A stretch of 64,000 nucleotides of DNA from Cylindrobasidium torrendii FP15055 ss-10 (Eukaryota; Basidiomycota; Agaricomycetes; Agaricales; Physalacriaceae): positions 45,937-109,936 of the forward strand of contig KN880503.1 of the NCBI GenBank assembly GCA_000934385.1, written 5' to 3'. Positions 12,300-24,327 of this stretch are shown one piece after another (positions within the stretch are counted from its first letter, which is position 1; the number at the start of each line of letters is the position of its first letter). Below the pieces are notes generated by a model, which was given only the letters and a program-made list of their open reading frames with translations, did no database searches and was not told where the DNA came from. The translations under genes were made by a program, and so were the position numbers.

Positions 12300-13672
12300 A
12301 TGACCGCAAAGTCATTGTCCTGGCCATCTGGATTCAAGCAATGGCACGCAACGGCAGTGGTCTCTGGAGTCGCCCTTTGGACCATATACCACCAGCTGCA
12401 GCGCTCAGACTTGCCTGAGAGGCCACGAAAGGCGCGCCCGGGGCTCGGCAGCCTCCCCCAAGACGTCCGCACGAATATTGTCGATAAACTGTATCCTGAG
12501 GATATCTTTCCAGGCGGAGGTTACGCGGATTTGCCCACTGGTCGCGTGCGCATAATGGCTTCGTCTGGAAATGAAAAGCATGGGACTCAAAAATATTGGG
12601 TTTCTAGGTTCGGTATTGGTTGTTTGGCCCAGAGGATGGCAAGAAACTCGTTCTTGTTCATGGGCTCTCTATTCCTGCTCCAATGTGGCGCCTCTTAGCG
12701 CCTCGTCTTGCAGAAGCCGGATACCGCGTTCTTGTATTTGGTGAGTCTTGTACTAACATAGGTACACCCCTTTCAACATACTAAAAGCAAGTGGGTAGAC
12801 CTCTACGGGCGAGGATATTCGGACTCTCCGGATTCTAAGTTTCCGGTAGAGCTGTATACCACGCAGCTCGCGTTGTTGATGCAGTATGTGCATTGGGAGA
12901 AGGCCTATTTGGCAGGCGTCTCGATGGTATAAGCATATGGTCAGCAAGTACTTGAGGATGACTGCTAACCTCTTCATACAGGGTAGCCCTATTATAGCAG
13001 CCTTCATTGACCACTTCCCTCATCTCGTAGAGGAGAAGGTCGTTCTCATGGCCCCAGCAGGTTTGCTAGATGTATGTCGGCTCTCAGTTTCCTTCGTTTC
13101 CGCAAGCTCACACAACAAGGGTATCCCTCGACTCAATATGCTTGCGTCGCCGTGGTTCTTGAAGCTACTCGACTTATCTGTTGTCAGGGTGCGAATTTCT
13201 ATGACGTCTCTCTCGTGCCGCTCCCTGACCTTGTATCAGTCGTACGTGCGTCGGTCAATGGGCCTCACGCCCAAAGCTGCAAAGCAGGACAAGATGAGGC
13301 TTGACATCATCGCCTCTATGCAGGCCGACCATCTTCCAGAATACGTCCCCATGCTACTCAAGTCACTGCGCCATGGTCCACCTCGCGGACAGCACGACTC
13401 GTATAAATCGAAGAATTTCGTGGGCAAGAACGTCCTCATCATTCATGTACGTTCCACGTTGCGTGCGACTTGCCTTGATGTATACTGACCCAGAATGGTC
13501 ACCGCAGGGCACTGCAGACAAGACTATACCCTTTGCGCATGCAAAGCAGATCCAAGAGTTGTTGCCGGAGGGCACTCAGTCTGAGGTCGTTTATGTCGAG
13601 GGAGGACCTCATGATCTTCCCATCAGCCACGCCGACTTCATGCTTTCATCCATCACCCAATTTATTGTGTAG
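12300..13672 (+). CDS. alpha/beta hydrolase with N-terminal anchor
   Basis: Seven exons: 12300-12545, 12608-12740, 12799-12926, 12982-13071, 13120-13188, 13240-13446, 13508-13672. The product is 345 residues. Fold markers appear in order: RYWLFGPEDGKKLVLVHGL (strand 3 and the oxyanion region), DLYGRGYSDSP, the nucleophile elbow G-V-S-M-G (its last Gly lies across an intron), NVLIIHGTADKTIP with the probable acid, and GGPHDLPISHADF with a histidine candidate. A hydrophobic stretch (ATAVVSGVALWTIYH) near residue 20 suggests membrane anchoring. The substrate cannot be told from sequence. It converges with the thaumatin-like gene, with 66 bases between stops. Fold is secure, specific activity unknown. 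Confidence 0.85.
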
Positions 13673-13738
13673 TTTCTCGATATGTGCGTTCGTTGAAATA
13701 AAGGATGCTGGCACACGGAGTGTGACGCACCATCTTTT

Positions 13739-14900
13739 CTATGGACAGAATGTGATGGTGTAATTCGCCCCGTGCTTGGAATTGCAGGTCCAAAGAGCAG
13801 TGCCACTCGTCTGATCAAACGCGTAGGCGACCGAATCTGGGCAGCTTTTCTCTATGATGAAGGCGTGTAAAACAACTTTCGACTGGTTGAAAGGGAGAGT
13901 TCCTCACTAAAGAAACCGTAATGGTCAACTCCCGACGAGGGACACGTCTCTGGCGTCGAGTGGTTACCAGTGCAGCAGTTGGCTGAGTCTTCGGGTTTGC
14001 CGTCGATTTTGGCTGACTGTGCGATGATTAGGACGATGGGAGGCAAGAAACCGGTCATGTGGAAGTACGTACGCAGGCGGAGTTGCACCCCACGGTACTG
14101 TCGTCTGGTCCTTTAAGTTTCAGCGCCTCCGGGCCTGTTTGCACAAGCGTTAAGTCCCACGGAACAGGAAAAGATGGGAAGGTTACGCCATGCACATACA
14201 CTGTGAGTTGATATCTACAGGACAGGATGCGATACCACAGCCCGCGGTACTGTTGATGTGAATAGGGAGGTTGAAGCCGTCGACCAGCGACACTACAGCT
14301 TTTGTTAGGGTTTGGCTAGGAGCCTCTGCGGAGTGACCATACCATCGTACCAGTCATGTTTTCCGTCCCCATGGAGTGTGAACTCCGCTACAGTAGCGGG
14401 AGGGACGCCCGTGCCATTATCTGGATCGCAGATGAGTCCGCCATTGCAGCCACCGTCCAAGCAGGACGAAGGTTCATCGGAATCATTGGAGAAGTCGCAG
14501 CTGCGACGAGCCTGAGGAATAAAAACCAAGTTGGTAACGCAGGGGTCAAGCACTGTACGGTTGATGAACATACCCAGATACGGCCAGCGGTCCAGTTGTC
14601 GGGCACGTCGAAGGTTTCTTGAGTGTTTGACCGAGCCTCCCAGCCGGTGACATGGTCTGGGACGGCGCTCCCTTGGTTCAGGTCGGTGAAGATCTACGAA
14701 TATAATCTCTGTGTCAGCACAGGTGCATCGAATGCAACAAAGACCGTACGGCAGGCCAAATCGTGAAGTCGCAGCCATTTCGAACCTAGACACAAATCAG
14801 AAGGAGGTCAATATAAACTCGAATGTCCTACCGTGAAAGAGCGGCTGTGAACTGCCGAAGATGGGATCGCGCTGGCAATGGAACTAGTAGTGTGGGACAT
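13739..14900 (-). CDS. thaumatin-like protein without evident signal peptide
   Basis: Eight exons: 14832-14900, 14750-14785, 14574-14693, 14343-14511, 14200-14292, 14073-14134, 13908-14016, 13739-13851. The product is 256 residues. Recognised by VRNGCDFTIWPAIFTDLN, then GWEA, WTAGRIWARRSCDF, CNGGLICD, PATVAEFTLHG, YDVSLVDGFNLPI, CCTG, SSGVDHYGFFKKSCPDSVAYAFD and the terminal NYTITFCP. This is the complete family order with many paired cysteines. Thaumatin-like proteins are usually secreted, and fungal members have been tied to glucan cleavage or wall remodelling. Here only 23 residues precede the domain, Ser/Ala/Thr-rich and weakly hydrophobic, with no clear signal sequence. A TATA-like element 52-59 bases upstream argues against a missing first exon. 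Confidence 0.88.
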
Positions 14901-14951
14901 TGTGGGATTTTGGTGGTAGAGCGCTTGATTTCTGCTACCATCCTACTGCGC

Positions 14952-14959
14952 TTATATAG
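14952..14959 (-). promoter_or_regulatory. TATA-like element of the thaumatin-like gene
   Basis: ttatatag on +, read as ctatataa on the minus strand, about 52 bases above the ATG at 14900. Confidence 0.5.
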
Positions 14960-16068
14960 CCATGGCGGTCCAGGGCTTGAGGCGTCTCCCGTGGTAGATG
15001 CCCGTTACTCGCAAGGCTATCTAGGCAAGAAGCGTTGAGCTCAGAAGGTAACAAAGTGTTTCCGCAAACATCATAGCCGGGTAAGCTGCAATATCATAGT
15101 AATGATGATTGTAGGCACCGTCGTCACTGCTGGGAAGCTGGATACTGATGATCTTCGACAGATTGCAGTCCGAAAACTCCCACACTTTGATGGCAGAGCG
15201 TGTTTCTATCTGAATTCAAAGATGGGCTGCACAAAGAGAGTCGAACAGCACAGCACGGCTGTTTATCAGAGCGTGTGTTTTCCCGTTGGAAGAACAGAAA
15301 TAAGAAAAGCATTTTGCCAATTTGAATGTCGTATATCCTGAGATAGTTGTTCAAGTTTCAACGTAAGTATCATACTTAGCATTGGTCAGAGGCAAGCATC
15401 GGTTGGGCGGCTGCTCGGCGGGGTCGGCGTGTTGCACAGCAAGTACAAACACGATCGCCAGCAAAATGCTTTTTTTCGATCCGCCTTGATGAGCTGCCGC
15501 TCTGGCCTACGGACTGCGTATGGAATTGTTTCGTCTTGCCTTGCTAGTATAGGCTGTGCTCACGACTCGCGCTTTCCAAGAGGCATCTATACGACTACGA
15601 CACGGTCCACAAAAGTAGCCCGACCCACTTTTTCGCTCGACCTAATTCGACTTTCTCGACGCGAGAATGACATACCCTTTGCAACGATCTTCTGGACGAC
15701 ATTCTCTGTAGTATGATGCTCTATTACCGATGACATTCAATGGTACGCGTCTAACAAGTCGTTCGTCTACTCTACCTACATCCATGATGATATATACACT
15801 CAGCTCACTTCGACGCTATGGCGCATGAGACTACGTTTTCACTCTCTTCTGACCCTTAATGCATTCATTCTCCAATCGCTCGATACTCATCCCTCCTCCA
15901 GATACCAAATCAACGACCTCATTCTTGCGTGGATCCACCCTTGACCACATATCCGATGCTGCTCAGGGAATATCTAGCTGAACGTGTCCCATTCCTGTAT
16001 GTTACCGTACCCTCCCCTGCATTCAATACATAGTCTAGCACCGCGAAATGAACCTATCCTCACGCTGC

Positions 16069-16076
16069 TATATAAA
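16069..16076 (+). promoter_or_regulatory. TATA box of the MBOAT gene
   Basis: tatataaa 106-113 bases before the chosen ATG at 16182. Confidence 0.5.
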
Positions 16077-16181
16077 GATCGATATATTCGAAGGCCGACT
16101 TTGCGGGCAGGCGCGTGTCTAAAAAACGATCTTTTTGTCATACGTCCACGTCGGTCGGCGAATAGGGTCATTCCAGTGGTC

Positions 16182-17486
16182 ATGGCGGACACTGCAGAAA
16201 GGCCTATGTTCAAACCTCTTTATCATTTAATCCTCCCAAACTTCTTGGTTGTTTTGGTACTCGCGTGCGACGTAGGTCTTGCTGGCCGTATAGCGTTCTT
16301 CGTCGCATTTTCAGCAACGACATACGCCGGATTGCACTCGACGACCGGAGACATATTAAACGACTACGACCTTGGCATCGCGTTCACTCTGCAATGGTTC
16401 ACTGCAATTCATTTTCTGCTACTCGCACGTCCGCTGCATGACTTCCGGCATAAACGAGACGCAGTTCCAGCGAAGGACCGAAGCTTGGGCTATCGCCTTT
16501 ACTGGTGTGCGTGCGCCTGGATCAGCGTTCGAGGCGTGGGATGGAACTTCCAGGTCCGTTTATCTCGATCCTGCCAGGATACAGTTTACTTAGCATAAGC
16601 CTGCCTAGCTCAAAAGCGTGTCCGAAGACAAGCAGAAATACCGCAACCCCACAAGCTTCATTGTGCACTGCCTTTGGCGTGTGATCTCCTGCGCTCTGCT
16701 CTTCGACCTCGCGCAGACGTACATGTCGTTCCATCCTACTGTCTTCTCATACGATGCAACGGACTCTGTTGCTTATCATGGCCCATTCTGGCGCTTCCTA
16801 AACATCACAGTCCCTGCGTTCAACGTCTTCTGTGGGTTAGGGATGCCATATTACCTGGCCGCCACTCTCCATGTAGCAAGTGGTCTTGGGAAGCCCGAGG
16901 ACTGGCCAAACCTCTACGGAAGTCTTGCGGACATATACTCGATTCGCACCTTTTGGGCGTATGTCCTCACGCGAACCCTTTCTGCGTCGTGACTCACTGA
17001 ATGCACAGGAAGTTCTGGCACCAGCTCATGAGCAGAGTGCGTCCTGGTACCTTTTCTATGCGCATCGAAGCTCATCTTCATAAGAGCTTTATTACTCTCG
17101 GAAAACAAGCTGTCAAGGCACTCAAGTTGAAGCAAAAGACATGGGTGTCGTATTTGACGATGCTTATCGTGGGTTTTGGTGTGTCGGGGATGATACACGC
17201 TGGGGCAGACTATATGGCTGGGACAGAGCACTTTGGAAACTCGTTTCCCTTCTTCATGTACCAAGCCGTAGGCATTGCTGGAGAGCAGCTTGTCATACAC
17301 CTTGCCTCTCGCGTGGGCCTACGAGATTCCCGTTCATGGCGGGCACTCGGCTATGTCTGGGTTCTCATGTGGTTCAACATCACTGCGGTGAGATTCATGG
17401 ATTGGGGGATTCATGTCGGTTTTTTCTACAAGGACGTACTGCCATTCTCTCCTGCGCGCTCTCTCCTTGCTTTATTCACAAGATAG
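16182..17486 (+). CDS. wax-synthase-type MBOAT acyltransferase
   Basis: Exons 16182-16553, 16609-16958 and 17009-17486, 399 residues. Multiple membrane segments are visible (FLVVLVLACDVGLAGRIAFF, VPAFNVFCGLGMPYYLA, YLTMLIVGFGVSGM). The wax synthase/TRI7-like domain shows in RGVGWNFQ, FWAKFWHQLM and VSGMIHAGADY, the last holding the conserved histidine of the family. Such proteins transfer acyl groups from acyl-CoA to an alcohol or sterol-like acceptor in the ER membrane. In fungi many act in secondary metabolism, but no biosynthetic cluster is nearby. Length matches the family. The second exon start (16609) was fixed by frame, as the nearer AG would break it. Confidence 0.85.
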
Positions 17487-18995
17487 AAGAGACGGCTATT
17501 TTATGCGTCTGATTATTCTCAGATACCTCCGCCTCTAATTCTTAATCTGAATGCTTTCGAGCGCCACATTCAAAGACAATAACGATGGCAGGGCGACCTC
17601 CGGTAGCACAACGGACGTCCGTCGGTCGGCAGATTCCCTTCATTATCCATCGATGGATACCTGCGCACGATATCGGACATGCGAATGATAGCGTAGCCGC
17701 CGTTTCAGCGACCCTGCCAGGGCGGCGGGCAACCAACGAAAGTACATTTCCTTTTCTGGACAGCTGTCAATCAACGCCTCCACTGTATTGCGTGGTGCCA
17801 CTGCAAAGTAGACACGTCGCAATAAGTTCGGCATAACTACACTTGACCCCGAAAGCACTCCTGCGTTGGTGCTTGCTTTCGCGCTAGCGGGGATTTCTCG
17901 TGGTCTGAAATCGGTACTTAGAGATGACGGTTCCCGGAAATATTATTCCAGGCTTGGAAATGGAAGTTCAGGAAGAGCCAGAGGTCCAGACCAATTCTAC
18001 CCTAACTTTCTTAGTCCTACCGGGACTGGGATGCAGGTCGCAGCACGATGTTATATCGTCTTGATAGCATCGATAAGTCGGCGGTAAAAAAGTCTACTAC
18101 CGAGGCCTCATTCATCTACAACATAAACCGTAGCAAGGAGAACCAGAGGAGAACCATCCGCCTAGTCCTCTCACGATGACAACACCTCTATACCTTCAGC
18201 GACAGGATGCCTCGATCGCTTGCCCAACGCCGTATATTGAAAGCCTCCGAGGTAAAAAAAAATCAAACCGCGGGACAAAGCGTGTTCGGGGCTAGTAAGG
18301 TCAAGTACTTATTCCTCAGTGCTGGGCGCTAAGGCCTAAGGCCTGAGGCCTGAGGCCCGAGGCCCGAGGGCTGTTTAAACCAACCATCTACACCGAGCCT
18401 CATTCTTCACATTGTAACTATGAATACAATGAATACTCTGAGTCTGAGAGCTTAGCCTACTACGGGAGACCGGGAAAAGAAAGAGCTTCGCTTATGTATG
18501 TTTCCGATGATTTCAAAAAGAAAAATACCATCGATGGGCCAAGCCACTGACCGCCGCCGGCGTGCCTCATCGCCATCGCAAACCACACGCGAAAACGCTC
18601 GGTGCTATTCACGCTTTGCCATCGGAAGACGAAAGCACCCCCCTCACCCACTCAGAGTTGCACACAGCCCGTTGGATGATCCAAAGAGCCCGCAAGTTGA
18701 ATCCAGTGATAATGGCCTGATTGGTCTTTCGGATACGCCCGACGCATAGCCTAGCACGACGATAAACATGACCAGTGCGTCAAACGGCCAAAGTGGGAGT
18801 CAATAAGTCAATAAGAACTGTTGCAGCGATAGCGTGCTAGAGAGTATAGTAGATACAGAGACGTTGTCCTGCAGGTGTATAGATACATGTGAATAAGATG
18901 ACTGCGCTTGTACGACGGACGGTATGCATATTAGAATGGTGCATGAATTACTTGTGGCGGTTGTGGCGGTCCTCGAGTCTGATGCCATAGAAAAG
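17487..18995. other. intergenic, gene-poor
   Basis: 1.5 kb with no supportable gene. Contains a GGCC-rich heptamer repeat (18331-18370) and short A-runs. Confidence 0.5.
18331..18370. repeat. heptamer tandem repeat (AGGCCTA/AGGCCTG/AGGCCCG variants)
   Basis: About five to six seven-base units in a row, drifting from ggcctaa to ggcctga to ggcccga. A small minisatellite outside any gene. Confidence 0.8.
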
Positions 18996-19750
18996 CTACC
19001 AATTGAGCTCGCGGGCCATTCGGTTGAGGATGAGTGTAGTGACAATTTCGGTGATGATGGGGAGGCCGTGGGATTTGATCGTTAGACGCGCATCGACTTC
19101 TTCATCCGGCGAGCCTTGCTCCCATGTCGCAACGGTATTCCGACCATCGGTGCACTTGAATGAAGGAACGACGGTTAGCCGTCGTACACATGGGCTAGAC
19201 GCACGATGAGACCCCTCGAAGGCGAAAGACTCACCTCCATTTGCTGCGACGCGATCCTCCACTTATAAACCTTCCCGCTCTGTGTTGTGAAATATCTTGA
19301 CCTGGGCAAGAGGGCAGAATCAGCATATACCGGGGAGTTCAAACGCACAGAACGCACTGGCTTCCTTCTCGTTGCTGGCGTGTGAGATACGGCATTGGGA
19401 CGTTGACGCGATTGTTGCCGTAGACGATATAGCCTGCTGCATTTCGAGGGCCAAAGTAGAAGAAGGCGTTCGCTGGGCCCATGATGGCAGGATGTAGTTG
19501 TGCCCAAGTTACATCGCGAGCGAGTCGAATCACTAAATTGGGCGCTTCTGCTGCCTGAAGCATGTGTAAGTACAAAGTCACGAGAATGCCTCGCTAGACT
19601 AACCAGGGATCTATGAACCTGTCAAGTAGCTGTCACAAGAGATAGAGGCATTACACACAACGTAAACGCTGGTCTGCCCTCTGCATCTTCATAACGTGCA
19701 TTGAAAGGGTCGACTCCGAACTGGTAGAGGACGATGGATGTATTTGGCAT
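18996..19750 (-). CDS. DUF6593-like small protein
   Basis: Secure exons are 19358-19554, 19235-19301 and 18996-19154. They encode AAEAPNLVIRLARD, PANAFFYFGPRNAAGYIVYG, REGSQSRYFTTQSGKVYKWRI and a tail with LTIKSHGLPIITEIVTTLIL. This pattern fits the DUF6593 group of Agaricomycete proteins, whose function is unknown. The 5' part is less certain: 19655-19750 gives an ATG and FGVDPFNARYEDAEG. It joins either directly or through a 15-base micro-exon at 19604-19618, both in phase. Product about 175 residues. No signal peptide or membrane segment seen. Confidence 0.65.
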
Positions 19751-20373
19751 AACGAACCCGTGCGGTAAGGTGGTGAAAGCGGAAGAGAAAGGATGGCCTG
19801 GATTTTCGAGCGTTACAATATAAGAACATGGTCAACCGCCTCCGAGTTCAGATCTAATCTCAATATCCTGTAACACTTCACCACGAGCGGATAGCACGCG
19901 AGGCATCGCGTGGTGGAGTACACGTGCTGGTCGTTGGGACCTGAACAGACCATACTCAATCCGGGACGTCTTCGGTGAAGTTCCCCGCATCTTCGACGGC
20001 CAAGACTGACGCTGGTGGAGATGAATTCATCGGCATGCATCGCAACGACGAAAGGACCATACAATGCAATTTGAGTACCGAATAAAGCAGCGAAGTCTGG
20101 CCTATCACAAATCTACTCGTGCTAATGCCTGCGAGACATAGGTGTACATTCAAATGGGATGGTCCGGATGTCGTCCAATGAGAGTTGTCCAATGAGAACA
20201 ATGCTTCGCAACCTGGGTATGTTGGAAAACGCGTGATGCGATGCTTGTTTGCAGTGCAAGGCATAAAAAGGTGGGAGAGCCATTGCCGCACGGAGAACGT
20301 TCTGAATGGAGCCAGCCGCTCAATCATAAACTGTGAAGCGGTGAGGGGTATGGAAAGGCTCCACAAACTCGAA
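19751..20373. other. intergenic, unclear
   Basis: Short minus-strand open frames exist, but none has an identifiable domain or coherent splice pattern. No gene called. Confidence 0.4.
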
Positions 20374-20747
20374 CTAACCATGCACGATACCTAGAACACG
20401 CATCAGTCATAGTCTAGAACTACGTGCTAGCCTTGCTTACCATAAAAGAGTGTCCAAACCAGGACAAAAGTAAAGGCGTTGTCCTGTCCAGGATTTAAGA
20501 GATCTGAGAGCCCTTGTGGGAGATAGTTTGATGGAGAGCCTTTGCAGTTTATTACGTGTATGCAAAGGGATGTGAACAGCGTCGACACCAGGAAGAGCGC
20601 AAAGCCCGACCAGTTCTCCAGTCCGAGGACGCCTGCGACCGCACCGGCAAAGCAAGACGCGATGAATTTGACAGTCATCAAGGAGGTGTTGTATTGGACA
20701 TTCGGCGCGTAAATTAGCTGCGCAGCAGTCTCTGCTGAAGTGGACAT
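20374..20747 (-). CDS. EMC6: ER membrane protein complex subunit 6
   Basis: Exons 20441-20747 and 20374-20390, 107 residues, the usual length for EMC6. Diagnostic are QYNTSLMTVKFIASCFAGA, the hydrophobic SGFALFLVSTLFTSL, and NYLPQGLSDLLNPGQDNAFT followed by LVWTLFYGIVHG at the C-terminus. The second exon encodes only the last five residues and the stop, as expected from the conserved ending. EMC6 is a core membrane subunit of the EMC, which inserts tail-anchored and multipass proteins into the ER. Divergent from the ASADH gene with about 1 kb between. Confidence 0.93.
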
Positions 20748-21715
20748 GGCGGGAATGCGTCAAGAGCGCGGTGACACGTGGTCATTGGATGTTGCGGCCA
20801 TCAACGCATCAGTGATCAAAGCGGCCATTCCCGATCCACTGCCGCCGTTTGTTCAACGCAGGTTCAACGCCCACTTGCAGTGCTCATCAAGACGTGAAAA
20901 CAAGAAATCATTGAAATATAATAAGGCTAAACTTTCGTCGGAGAATGTGATGCTCGGCGAATATGGCACAGGACACTGTAACGCACACGCTCCCGTCCGA
21001 CACACTGTTCCACCACTACATGTCATCAGGACGAAGTAGATAGTATACACTCCAGCTCGCACAGGATCTATACAAAAGTTTGCTGTAGTGTGGCTTACTT
21101 GTAGGGAGCTCCGTGTTCGCAATCACTAATGACAAGTGCACTAATAGGCCACTGGCACTGGCATTATATGTCCCTGTGCTCTATCATCTATGATACACGG
21201 CTCAATAACAGTCTGGGAAGCAGTAATACTTTCGTGATCACCTCCGTTGGCGAGGTGATAGCTCAATTGGCGAAACGTGGATAGTAGTAATCATCTTGAA
21301 CGGAGAACTCTTCGACAGCATCACATAACCGGGGCTTAGGCGCTAGTACTCAGTACTCAGTCAGGAGTGATAAAATTAAATAAGAAATGTGAGAGAATAC
21401 TGTTTGGTAGCCAGGGAACTATCTTCCGAAGGACATTCTTTCGAGTGATTCTAGCGAGTATTCCACGCAACCATACGCTTGATACCAGGGATTAGAATGA
21501 CTGACAATATCTCTTGTGAGCGCTAGTCTATGTCGTTCTTATTACGCTTGATTTTTGCTTGACTTAGCTGCAATGTTCCCAAATTTGCCAATGTTGTGGT
21601 CACACATTTACGGCATATGCCGATTCGGCGATTATTACCCCGGACCGGTCTCGGCGCGATATTTGCAGACCCTGCCTTCATCTGATCCCTGACTCAAAGA
21701 ACGAGGTGTGCAGCC
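20748..21715. other. divergent intergenic region
   Basis: Between EMC6 and the ASADH gene. Nothing recognised beyond a tRNA A-box-like word near 21260 that lacks the rest of a tRNA. Confidence 0.5.
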
Positions 21716-22965
21716 ATGGCTCTCGCCAACCATGATCCCACAACACCGGATAATATTGACTTCAACTCCAGCAGGTTCCTGTCCAAGTATCCGCTTCACA
21801 CCATGCAAGAAGGACGCACGATAAAAGTTGGCGTTCTCGGCGCAACGGGCACCGTGGGCCAGCGCTTTATCACACTCCTTTCGGCCCATCCGTGGTTCGT
21901 GATTGATGCGCTAGGCGCATCGTCCAGATCAGCGGGAAAGCCGTACGCAAAGGCCGTCAAGTGGAAACAATCCACCCCTATACCGTCAGCCGTGCGCGAG
22001 GTCGGCGTTGTCGAATGTGTCCCCGAGCACTTCAAGGACTGTGCCATCGTGTTCTCTGGCCTGGATGCGGACGTTGCTGGTGATATCGGTGCGCATCCAC
22101 ACTCTCACTGGCCCCCCAGCGACTGACGGCTTGAGCAGAGGCTGCCTTCCGTTCGGCCGACCTCGCCGTATTCTCCAATTCCAAAAATTTCCGCAAGGAC
22201 CCTCATGTTCCACTCATCGTCCCCTATGCAAATCCAGCCCATTTCGCGATCATCCCCCAGCAGCAAGCACTGCAGTCTCCCCCTCTCAAGAAGGGCTTCA
22301 TCGTTACCAATGCCAACTGCTCTACCACCGCTGTGGTCATCCCTCTCACCGCTCTGGAACGCGCCTTCGGCCCCATCGAATCCATGCTCGTTACTACCAT
22401 GCAAGCTATCTCTGGTGCGGGATACCCAGGCGTGCCCAGTCTTGATATTCTAGACAATATCGTGCCTTACATCGGCGGAGAAGAGGAGAAGCTCGAATGG
22501 GAGACCCTCAAGATACTTGGCGGTATCGCAGAGGGCGACGACGGCGTCAAGGCATTCGACATGCACGCACGCCATCCCCTTCGTGTGTCGGCTTCCTGCA
22601 ACCGTGTACCAGTTATCGACGGCCACACCGAGTGTGTATCGGTTCGATTCGCCAGGAGACCACCCCCTAGTCCTCAACAGGTCCGCGAAGCGCTCGCCGC
22701 CTTTACCCCAGATGCACAGACTATCGGATGCCCCTCCGCGCCCCGACACACCATCGTCGTCCACGAGGAGGCCGACAGGCCGCAACCCCGTCTGGACCGC
22801 TACTATCAAGATGGCGCCTCTGTGTCCGTCGGTCGCGTGCGCCAGTGTCCAGTCCTCGACATTAAGTTCGTTGTTCTCGGAAACAACGTCTCCATTGGTG
22901 CAGCGACAAGTAGCATCCTCAACGCCGAGATTGCTGTCCTGAAGGGCATCGTTGTAACGAAATGA
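21716..22965 (+). CDS. aspartate-beta-semialdehyde dehydrogenase
   Basis: Exons 21716-22088 and 22136-22965. Catalyses NADPH-dependent reduction of L-4-aspartyl phosphate to aspartate semialdehyde, the branch step to threonine, methionine and isoleucine (fungal hom2-type). Visible: nucleotide-binding KVGVLGATGTVGQRF, the active-site cysteine in NANCSTT (Cys157 counted from the second ATG), SGAGYPGVPSLDILDNIVPY and the substrate region CNRVPVIDGHTE. Two starts are possible. The ATG at 21716 adds 29 residues (400 in total), while the ATG at 21803 gives 371 residues and matches the usual fungal N-terminus. The domain itself starts just after 21803, so the shorter form is the safer protein. Intact, no missing catalytic residue seen. 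Confidence 0.92.
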
Positions 22966-23192
22966 ACGGGAGTTGCAGAGCGAGCTTTGGGTCGTAGGGT
23001 GTATACGAAGTAGATCTAAAATGTAGCAGTCCAAAAGCGTAATATTTAGCACATGTAGTACCTCTCATTCCAGCATCCATCACACTATCATACACGGACG
23101 ATTTGTCTCGACAAGAATGCCTTCATCTCATGCCTCAATAGTTGATCGAGACGCGATCAACTTTTCGTGCATCTCTACTACCACCAAGGAAA

Positions 23193-24327
23193 ATGGCCTC
23201 TGCTTCCACTTCAAATTCTGGATCCAATGAGCAGACACCTGAAGCTATCGCGTTGAAAGCTGCCGTGTTCCAGCGCTTGCATCCTCGCGTCTATCTCGAA
23301 CGTTTTGTCGCCGAAGGGATACGTCCAGACGGGCGCCAAATTAGTGCATGGCGAGATGTTTCTGTGAACGTCGGTGCGTTACCTGCCCACCATATAATCT
23401 GATTTCTCATATCATGTAGGCTCTATTTCGACGGCGGATGGCTCGGCGCTTGTACGTATTGGGGACACTACGGTGGTCTGTGGTGTAAAGGCAGAATTGG
23501 CCGAGCCCGAACTCGACGCGCCGACCAGAGGCTTCCTAGGTGTGTACCTCCACTTCTTCTCGCTGAAGTGGAACAACTGGCTCATCCGCCTAGCGAATAG
23601 TGCCTAACCTAGACTTGCCCGCAATATGTTCCCCAAAATTCAAACCTGGACCACCCACGGAGGAGGCGCAAGTTTTCTCGGATCGTCTTCATGAGGCGCT
23701 TACATCGTGCGTCTTCAACCCAGCACTTTTGCGTCGGTTGACCTTGTCCATAAGGACTGGTACCATCTCCTTGGAGGACTTGTGTATACAGCCTGGCAAA
23801 GCCGCCTGGGTTCTCTTCGTCGACGCGACATGCATAAACTACGATGGAAATGTATTCGACGCGACCCTCCTTGCAATGATCGCGGCTCTCAAAAATGGTG
23901 CGCGTTACCCCAGGAGCCTGTACCCTCAAGTTTACCCAAACGCCATTCCAGTGACCCTCCCAAAAGCTACATTCGACGAGGATACAGGCCGAACTGTGTG
24001 TACGCGAAAAGAGAGCGCTCCGCTGAACCTCAAATGTCTTCCCATTTCATTTACATTTGGCATTTTCGATGGGTACGCCCTGCTCCATACTTTCATTATC
24101 GTCTGTGACGGCTAATGTCCTACAGAAAGCACATTTTCCCTGACCCGACCTTCTTCGAGGAGCCTCTTCTCGACACGGCTGTAAGTGTCGTTCTCAAGGA
24201 GGACGGCACTATATCTTCGGTGTCACAGGTTGGCGCAGACGCGGTGGAACAGGATGCGTTGTCTCGCTGTATCGTGGAGGCAAAGGCCCGTCATCAGCTT
24301 TTATTGTCGAAAACAATATATCCTTGA
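23193..24327 (+). CDS. RRP43: exosome complex subunit RRP43
   Basis: Exons 23193-23373, 23420-23539, 23601-24072 and 24126-24327, 324 residues. RNase PH fold: [66 protein letters not shown], then a second half with [15 protein letters not shown] and [13 protein letters not shown]. The [10 protein letters not shown] spacing and the N-terminal [10 protein letters not shown] point to the RRP43/EXOSC8 branch rather than RRP45 or RRP42. It is a non-catalytic ring subunit of the nuclear and cytoplasmic RNA exosome, acting in rRNA maturation and RNA decay. Confidence 0.92.

Larger units (their letters stand above)
14901..16181. other. divergent intergenic region
   Basis: 1.3 kb between the thaumatin-like gene (minus) and the MBOAT gene (plus). 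Besides one TATA-like element near each gene I find no coding or RNA feature. Confidence 0.5.

Noticed and set aside
19813..20381. minus-strand open frames between DUF6593 and EMC6
   Set aside because: Frames overlap in conflict, show no family features, and cannot be joined to either neighbour in phase.
21255..21280. tRNA A-box-like word tagctcaattgg
   Set aside because: No matching B box (GGTTCGANNCC) or cloverleaf could be formed downstream.
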